A stretch of 10,839 bases of DNA from an uncultured Opitutales bacterium (GTDB lineage: Bacteria; Verrucomicrobiota; Verrucomicrobiia; Opitutales; UBA9783): the NCBI GenBank assembly GCA_934700265.1, contig CAKUXH010000030.1, forward strand, positions 1-10,839, written 5' to 3'. Made by a program: the position numbers and the translations under genes. Of this stretch, positions 7,249-10,839 are shown one piece after another. Position 1 is the first letter of the stretch. Each line of letters begins with the position of its first letter. The notes beneath the pieces were generated by a model. That model was not told the origin of the DNA and ran no database searches. It saw only the letters and a list, made by a program, of their open reading frames with translations.

Positions 7249-8088
7249 ATGAAAGAAGTTTTTAAGACACTAATTATATTTATAGGAATTTTTTATAGCG
7301 TGGGTTTGTTTTTTAGATTGAAAAAAGGAGTGGATAAAACATTTAATAAGATGTCTGAAGTTTCAGCATACCTTCAAAAGAAGATATGCCAGTATAAAAA
7401 AGAAGATGTTTTGTTGGCTATAGATATTGATTTGACAATTTTGCAACCTGATCATCCTGCGCTTTATGTGCCCAATGCAAGAAAATACTTAAGGGTATAT
7501 AGGAAAATAGAAAAAGAATACCCAAAATTAGATGTGACCATTCCGTTTATGTATTCATTTTTAGTGCCTCAACATTTGGTGGATGAGGGGATATATTCTT
7601 TATTGAAACAATTTGAAGGGATAAAGAAGATAGCCTTTACAGCTACATTAACTGGTAAGTTTTTTGGTGAGCAACGTTTAGAGCAGTTACGCTACGAACA
7701 ATTGAAAGAAAAGGGATTGTGTTTTGAGGATAGTTTCCTGGAGCAGGATTTTATTTTAGAAGAATGTCCAGAGTATCGCTCTAATCGTCCTGCTTATTAT
7801 AAGGGGGTTTTATGTTCAAATAGTGAATGTGGAACAACGACTAAAGGAACGGTTTTATGTGCTTTTTTAAGGAAGGTTAATTGGCAACCTAAGTGTATTG
7901 TTTTGATAGATGATCGTTCTAAAAACTTTAAAGATGTAGCTAAATCATTAAAAGAGGATTTTCCGTTAACAAGGTTTATAGGGGTTCAATACTTGGGGGC
8001 ACATGATTATTGTCCTAAAAAAATAACGAAAGAAGCTTTTCAAACTTATTGGTCTGATTGTTTTTATAAAGCAAGTTTGTTAAAATAA
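7249..8088 (+). CDS. DUF2608-like HAD-superfamily protein, membrane-anchored or exported
   Basis: This 279-residue protein has a single N-terminal hydrophobic stretch (about 7-22, between basic ends), suggesting a signal anchor or an uncleaved signal peptide. The HAD phosphatase motifs can be placed in order. Motif I is AIDIDLTIL, with D59 and D61 as nucleophile and acid/base; motif II is AFTATLTG (T131 or T133). A motif III lysine is probably K199 in TTKGTVL, and motif IV is VLIDDRSKN (D221, D222). The spacing and LGAHDYCP-type ending resemble DUF2608, a family I recall from Legionella, Coxiella and chlamydia-related bacteria. A phosphatase activity is inferred; the substrate is unknown. It follows the Lpt permease closely, so an envelope role is possible. 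There are several Cys residues (C188, C194, C204, C216, C255, C271). Confidence 0.7.
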   Translation: MKEVFKTLIIFIGIFYSVGLFFRLKKGVDKTFNKMSEVSAYLQKKICQYKKEDVLLAIDIDLTILQPDHPALYVPNARKYLRVYRKIEKEYPKLDVTIPFMYSFLVPQHLVDEGIYSLLKQFEGIKKIAFTATLTGKFFGEQRLEQLRYEQLKEKGLCFEDSFLEQDFILEECPEYRSNRPAYYKGVLCSNSECGTTTKGTVLCAFLRKVNWQPKCIVLIDDRSKNFKDVAKSLKEDFPLTRFIGVQYLGAHDYCPKKITKEAFQTYWSDCFYKASLLK

Positions 8089-8106
8089 ATTAGTTTGTTT
8101 TTAGTA

Positions 8107-8190
8107 ATGTTTTGTACTTATATTTTTGGTGTGAAAAAACAGATCGATACTTTTTTTGAAGCATATAAAGAAATTTTGAAATCGAAGTAG
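8107..8190 (+). CDS. Possible 27-residue small ORF ending at the terminator
   Basis: An ATG at 8107 opens 27 codons ending in TAG at 8188-8190, at the foot of the first hairpin. The peptide begins MFCTYIF and ends in a charged, helix-prone FFEAYKEILKSK. There is no ribosome site, but no gene in this part of the window has one. It starts 18 bases after the DUF2608 stop. It may be chance in AT-rich DNA. Confidence 0.2.
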   Translation: MFCTYIFGVKKQIDTFFEAYKEILKSK

Positions 8191-8244
8191 AAGGCTTTTT
8201 TCAAAAAGCTTCTTTGCTTTTTCAGGCCTCCGGCCTTTATTTTT
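8189..8244 (+). terminator. Tandem hairpin terminator after the lptF-DUF2608 unit
   Basis: Two structures lie in series. The first pairs AGAAGGCTTTTT (8189-8200) with AAAAGCTTCT (8204-8213), with one bulged G. The second is a compact GC hairpin, AGGCC-TCC-GGCCT (8224-8236), followed by TTATTTTT, a standard Rho-independent terminator. AAAAAGC (8203-8209) can instead pair with GCTTTTT (8216-8222), so the hairpins are partly exclusive. Confidence 0.75.
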
Positions 8245-8440
8245 ATACGAATATTAAGAAAATTCAAAATATGGCTGTTTTTTTGTAATGCACATTGCTT
8301 TCGAAAATTAAAATTGAATAATTTAAATGATTTTTTCGCTCTTTCTACTTACTGTAAACTTTGTTACATCTTAAAATTTAATTTACATTTTCTTAAAAAA
8401 ATAGCTTCACTTTAGTTGGATAAAGTCGTACTATATAAGT
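8245..8440 (+). promoter_or_regulatory. AT-rich gap before pgk with candidate promoters and an inverted repeat
   Basis: No gene is visible here. TTGTTA (8361-8366) and TACATT (8384-8389) are 17 bases apart and match the sigma-70 consensus at four of six positions each. The inverted repeat TGTAA-N6-TTACA (8353-8368) overlaps that -35 and could be an operator. A second pair, TTCACT (8406-8411) and TACTAT (8429-8434), also has a 17-base spacer and would start transcription at or next to the pgk ATG. Both are weak matches, and the true promoter cannot be settled by eye. Confidence 0.35.
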
Positions 8441-9649
8441 ATGAACGGAATCAAATCGATTAAAGAAATTAATGTTGAAGGAAAGCGTGTTTTTGTGCGT
8501 GTAGATTTCAATGTACCGTTAGATCAAAATGGAAATGTGGCTGATAATACACGTATCGTTGCTGCTTTGCCTACCATTAGATTTATATTAGAACGAGGAG
8601 CTAAAGTAATATTAGCAAGCCATTTAGGACGTCCTAAGGGGCAAAAAAATGCTAAATACACATTGAGACCTGTAGCAGAGGCATTGGCCACTTTGCTTAA
8701 TCAACCGGTATTATTTTTAGATGATTGTGTTGGAGCTGATGTTGAAGAATCTATTTCTGAAATGGCTGAAAATTCCGTTGTTTTGCTTGAAAATTTACGT
8801 TTTCACGCCGAAGAAGAAGCAAATGATGAAGTTTTTTCAAAACAATTAGCTCGTTTAGCAGATGTTTATGTGAATGATGCTTTTGGTACAGCCCATCGTG
8901 CACATGCGTCAACAGCTGGAATGGTTCCATATGTTGCTGAAAAAGCTGTTGGATTTTTAATCGAGAAAGAACTAGAGTTTTTATGTCAAAAGGTAGATAA
9001 CCCTGCTCGACCATTTTGTGTTGTATTAGGTGGAGCAAAAGTAAGTGATAAAATTGGTGTGATAGAATCTTTGCTGGATAAGGCTGATCGTATTCTTATT
9101 GGAGGAGCTATGGCTTACACATTTGCTATGGCAGAAGGTCGTACCGTGGGTAATAGCCGTGTAGAACCTGATTTTATTGACTTAGCTAAGCAATTGTTGG
9201 CAAAAGCAAAGGGAAAGGGTGTTGATTTGCAGTTACCTGTAGATACATTGACCACAGATAAAGTTGATTTTGATAATCGTTCATTAGGTCATTTAAAAGT
9301 TTTTGAAGGTTCTATAGAAGATGGTTGGGAAGGGGTCGACATTGGTCCTAAAACAGCAGAAAAATATGCTAAATTTATTAGAGATTCAAAAACTGTGCTT
9401 TGGAATGGCCCTGTAGGAATTTTTGAAATAGAAGCTTCTGCACAAGGTAGTTATAAAATTGCACATGCCATGGCAGCTTGCGAAGGTACGACTATTATTG
9501 GAGGTGGAGATTGTGTAAAAGCTATCCATCAAAGTGGTTGTGCGGATGAAATTACATTTTTAAGCACAGGTGGAGGGGCTAGTTTACAATTGTTAGAAGG
9601 AAAACCGTTGCCGGGTTTAGAAGCTTTAAAAATAAAAGAAGAAAAATGA
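8441..9649 (+). CDS. pgk: Phosphoglycerate kinase
   Basis: Pgk moves the acyl phosphate of 1,3-bisphosphoglycerate to ADP in glycolysis, and the reverse in gluconeogenesis; it is a cytosolic monomer. At 402 residues it has the usual bacterial length. The signature VFVRVDFNVPLD (17-28) holds the substrate-binding DFN, then SHLGRPKG (60-67), LLENLRFHAEEEAND and VNDAFGTAHRAHAST. The nucleotide-binding half has VLGGAKVSDKIGVI, VLWNGPVGIFE and FLSTGGGASLQLLEGKPLPGL. The nucleotide loop reads GGGDCVKAI where most family members have GGGDS/T, a mild variant. The start matches the family N-terminus (SIKEINVEGKRV). It overlaps tpiA by four bases (ATGA), so translation is probably coupled. No Shine-Dalgarno sequence is present. 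Confidence 0.97.
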   Translation: MNGIKSIKEINVEGKRVFVRVDFNVPLDQNGNVADNTRIVAALPTIRFILERGAKVILASHLGRPKGQKNAKYTLRPVAEALATLLNQPVLFLDDCVGADVEESISEMAENSVVLLENLRFHAEEEANDEVFSKQLARLADVYVNDAFGTAHRAHASTAGMVPYVAEKAVGFLIEKELEFLCQKVDNPARPFCVVLGGAKVSDKIGVIESLLDKADRILIGGAMAYTFAMAEGRTVGNSRVEPDFIDLAKQLLAKAKGKGVDLQLPVDTLTTDKVDFDNRSLGHLKVFEGSIEDGWEGVDIGPKTAEKYAKFIRDSKTVLWNGPVGIFEIEASAQGSYKIAHAMAACEGTTIIGGGDCVKAIHQSGCADEITFLSTGGGASLQLLEGKPLPGLEALKIKEEK

Positions 9650-10410
9650 TGAGACGTTTTTTAATTGCAGGAAATTGGAAGATGAACAAAACAGCAGAGG
9701 AAGCAAGAGCTTTCTTTGTTGAATTGAAATCATTATTAGGTGTAAATGTTAAAAGTGAATTACTGATTTGTCCAACATTTACAGCTTTAAGTGAGGCGTT
9801 TAATGCTAATCAAGGTTTAATTTCTTTAGGAGCACAAAATGTTTACCCAAAACCATCAGGAGCATTTACTGGTGAAATTTCTCCGAAAATGTTGGCAGAA
9901 TTTGTTTCGTATGTAATTGTTGGTCATAGCGAACGTCGTACCTTGCTTGGAGAATCGAATGAATTCATCAATGAAAAAATTCATGCTTTACTTGAAAATG
10001 GATTGAAACCTATCTTATGTGTAGGAGAATCTTTAGAGCAGCGTAAGCAGAATCTTGCATTTAATATTATTGGAGAAGAATTAGAAAAGTGCTTAGCTAA
10101 TGTTTCTGATGAGCAGATGCATCAAATAACTATAGCTTATGAACCTATTTGGGCCATTGGTACTGGTGAAACTGCTACTCCTTCGATTGCTCAAGAAGTT
10201 CATGCATTTATTCGTGCTTGGCTTGAAAATCATTTTAATAAGCTAGTTGCCAAAAGCGTACGTTTATTGTATGGAGGTTCATTGAAGGCAAGCAATGCAA
10301 AAGATTTATTATCTCAGAATAATATCGATGGAGGCCTTATCGGTGGAGCATCCTTAGAAGCGAAATCATTTGTTGAGATTGCAAAAATTGCAGATGGAAT
10401 TAGTAAATAA
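9646..10410 (+). CDS. tpiA: Triosephosphate isomerase
   Basis: TpiA interconverts dihydroxyacetone phosphate and glyceraldehyde 3-phosphate. It has 254 residues with the full TIM-barrel set: GNWKMNK with catalytic K12, GAQNVYPKPSGAFTGEISP, IVGHSERR with the electrophile H94, and AYEPIWAIGTG with the base E166 leading into mobile loop 6. The phosphate grip LLYGGSLKASNA and IDGGLIGGASL are at the C-terminus. Two tandem ATG codons (9646 and 9649) could serve as the start; the first overlaps the pgk stop as ATGA, so the only doubt is one residue. The gene ends 20 bases before a strong terminator and forms a two-gene glycolytic operon with pgk. Confidence 0.97.
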   Translation: MMRRFLIAGNWKMNKTAEEARAFFVELKSLLGVNVKSELLICPTFTALSEAFNANQGLISLGAQNVYPKPSGAFTGEISPKMLAEFVSYVIVGHSERRTLLGESNEFINEKIHALLENGLKPILCVGESLEQRKQNLAFNIIGEELEKCLANVSDEQMHQITIAYEPIWAIGTGETATPSIAQEVHAFIRAWLENHFNKLVAKSVRLLYGGSLKASNAKDLLSQNNIDGGLIGGASLEAKSFVEIAKIADGISK

Positions 10411-10429
10411 GTTTATTAAAAAATGTTTT

Positions 10430-10462
10430 AAAAAGAGAAGATATAAAAACTTCTCTTTTTTT
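10430..10462. terminator. Bidirectional terminator between tpiA and the CBM48-like gene
   Basis: AAAAAGAGAAG (10430-10440) pairs perfectly with CTTCTCTTTTT (10450-10460) around a nine-base A-rich loop, with two further Ts. Because the stem has A5 on one side and T5 on the other, each strand ends in a U run. It can serve tpiA from the left and the convergent gene from the right. Confidence 0.85.
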
Positions 10463-10473
10463 AGCAAAACATA

Positions 10474-10839
10474 TTATAAAAATTTAGGTTCGAAAACTTC
10501 CGTTTTTCCAGCATGGAGTACAAAATTTTTACCTTCTGACCAATGTTCATCATTGATAAGAACTTTAAATTCTAGATCTTTTTTGCATGTACTTTCAAAA
10601 ATCCATCCTTGATTTTTTTCATCATAACAGAGAGCAATTCCTTTATCCCAATTAAGTGGTGTGCTTTCACCGCGAATAAATAATGTATTTCCCCAACCAA
10701 TATTACATTTGATGATAGCAATTGTCTTGCTTTTGTTACATTTTTTACATCTGCAGGAAGTTGTTTTTGTGCAAGTTTCTTTTTTACATTCGCAAGATTC
10801 TGCAGTTACTTTTACTGTTTTTACATCATTTTTTTTCAT
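10474..10839 (-). CDS. Small protein with Cys-rich N-terminus and glycogen-binding (CBM48/AMPK-like) fold
   Basis: This minus-strand gene of 121 residues starts with an ATG complement at the very last bases of the window, so a longer N-terminus cannot be excluded. Residues 1-38 are Lys/Thr-rich and hold six Cys in a 19-residue span (C16, C18, C23, C29, C31, C34), spaced C-x-C-x4-C-x5-C-x-C-x2-C. Residues about 40-121 form an early-set beta domain like those of isoamylases and AMP kinase beta subunits: LFIRGESTPLNWDKGIAL, then WIFEST, LEFKVLINDEHWSEGKNFVL and a final FEPKF. Small proteins with this domain and a basic tail are, as far as I recall, found in Verrucomicrobia. The Trp residues (W64, W79, W100) suit carbohydrate contact, but binding is inferred. 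There is no signal peptide; it is convergent with tpiA. Confidence 0.65.
   Translation of the reverse strand: MKKNDVKTVKVTAESCECKKETCTKTTSCRCKKCNKSKTIAIIKCNIGWGNTLFIRGESTPLNWDKGIALCYDEKNQGWIFESTCKKDLEFKVLINDEHWSEGKNFVLHAGKTEVFEPKFL

Noticed and set aside
8751..9038. 95-residue minus-strand open frame inside pgk
   Set aside because: It is antisense to a highly conserved gene. Its His/Leu-rich composition is what the complement of pgk codons produces.
10370..10612. 80-residue plus-strand open frame running from tpiA into the CBM48-like gene
   Set aside because: It overlaps the end of tpiA, crosses the terminator and runs antisense to a better-supported gene.

Overview
The window is a chromosome-like housekeeping segment of an AT-rich, Gram-negative-type bacterium, with about 600 bases of apparently foreign Firmicutes-like sequence at its left end. 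The outer-membrane biogenesis permease (LptF/LptG family) implies a lipopolysaccharide-bearing outer membrane. The small glycogen-binding-fold protein beside tpiA and the DUF2608 protein suggest a member of the Planctomycetes-Verrucomicrobia-Chlamydiae group, perhaps an Opitutales-like verrucomicrobium. This assignment is from memory of protein families and is only moderately secure. No mobile element, CRISPR array, phage gene or obviously new multi-gene system is visible.

Layout. Bases 1-~605 carry the tail of an unidentified gene (3-92), a strong Shine-Dalgarno site and the first ~160 residues of a class B sortase. These have richer G content and AGA/GGA/CTG codons, as in Lachnospiraceae-type gut Firmicutes. 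At about 602 the reading frame passes without interruption into an enoyl-thioester reductase (MECR/ETR type) that probably starts at its own ATG at 602. The fusion is best explained as an assembly chimera or a recombination joint, not a real two-domain protein. From there on the sequence is uniform: reductase, radC, tRNA-Tyr(GUA), prfB (peptide release factor 2), acpS, then mutL convergent on the minus strand. A 97-base divergent promoter region separates mutL from lptF/lptG. A DUF2608 HAD-type protein follows, then a terminator zone and a 350-base AT-rich gap. The window ends with pgk-tpiA (overlapping by four bases), a bidirectional terminator, and on the minus strand a 121-residue Cys-rich protein with a glycogen-binding (CBM48-like) fold.

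Working together: pgk and tpiA form a glycolytic pair. prfB and acpS are tightly packed, two bases apart, and serve translation termination and activation of acyl carrier protein; the reductase upstream may act on the same fatty-acyl chemistry. radC and mutL are DNA-maintenance-related. lptF and the DUF2608 gene are likely co-transcribed and act at the envelope.

Most notable: none of the eight visible starts in the AT-rich part has a Shine-Dalgarno sequence, while the left-end sortase has a textbook one. prfB lacks the usual Shine-Dalgarno-stimulated programmed frameshift. MutL has lost the metal-binding endonuclease motifs of its C-terminal domain.
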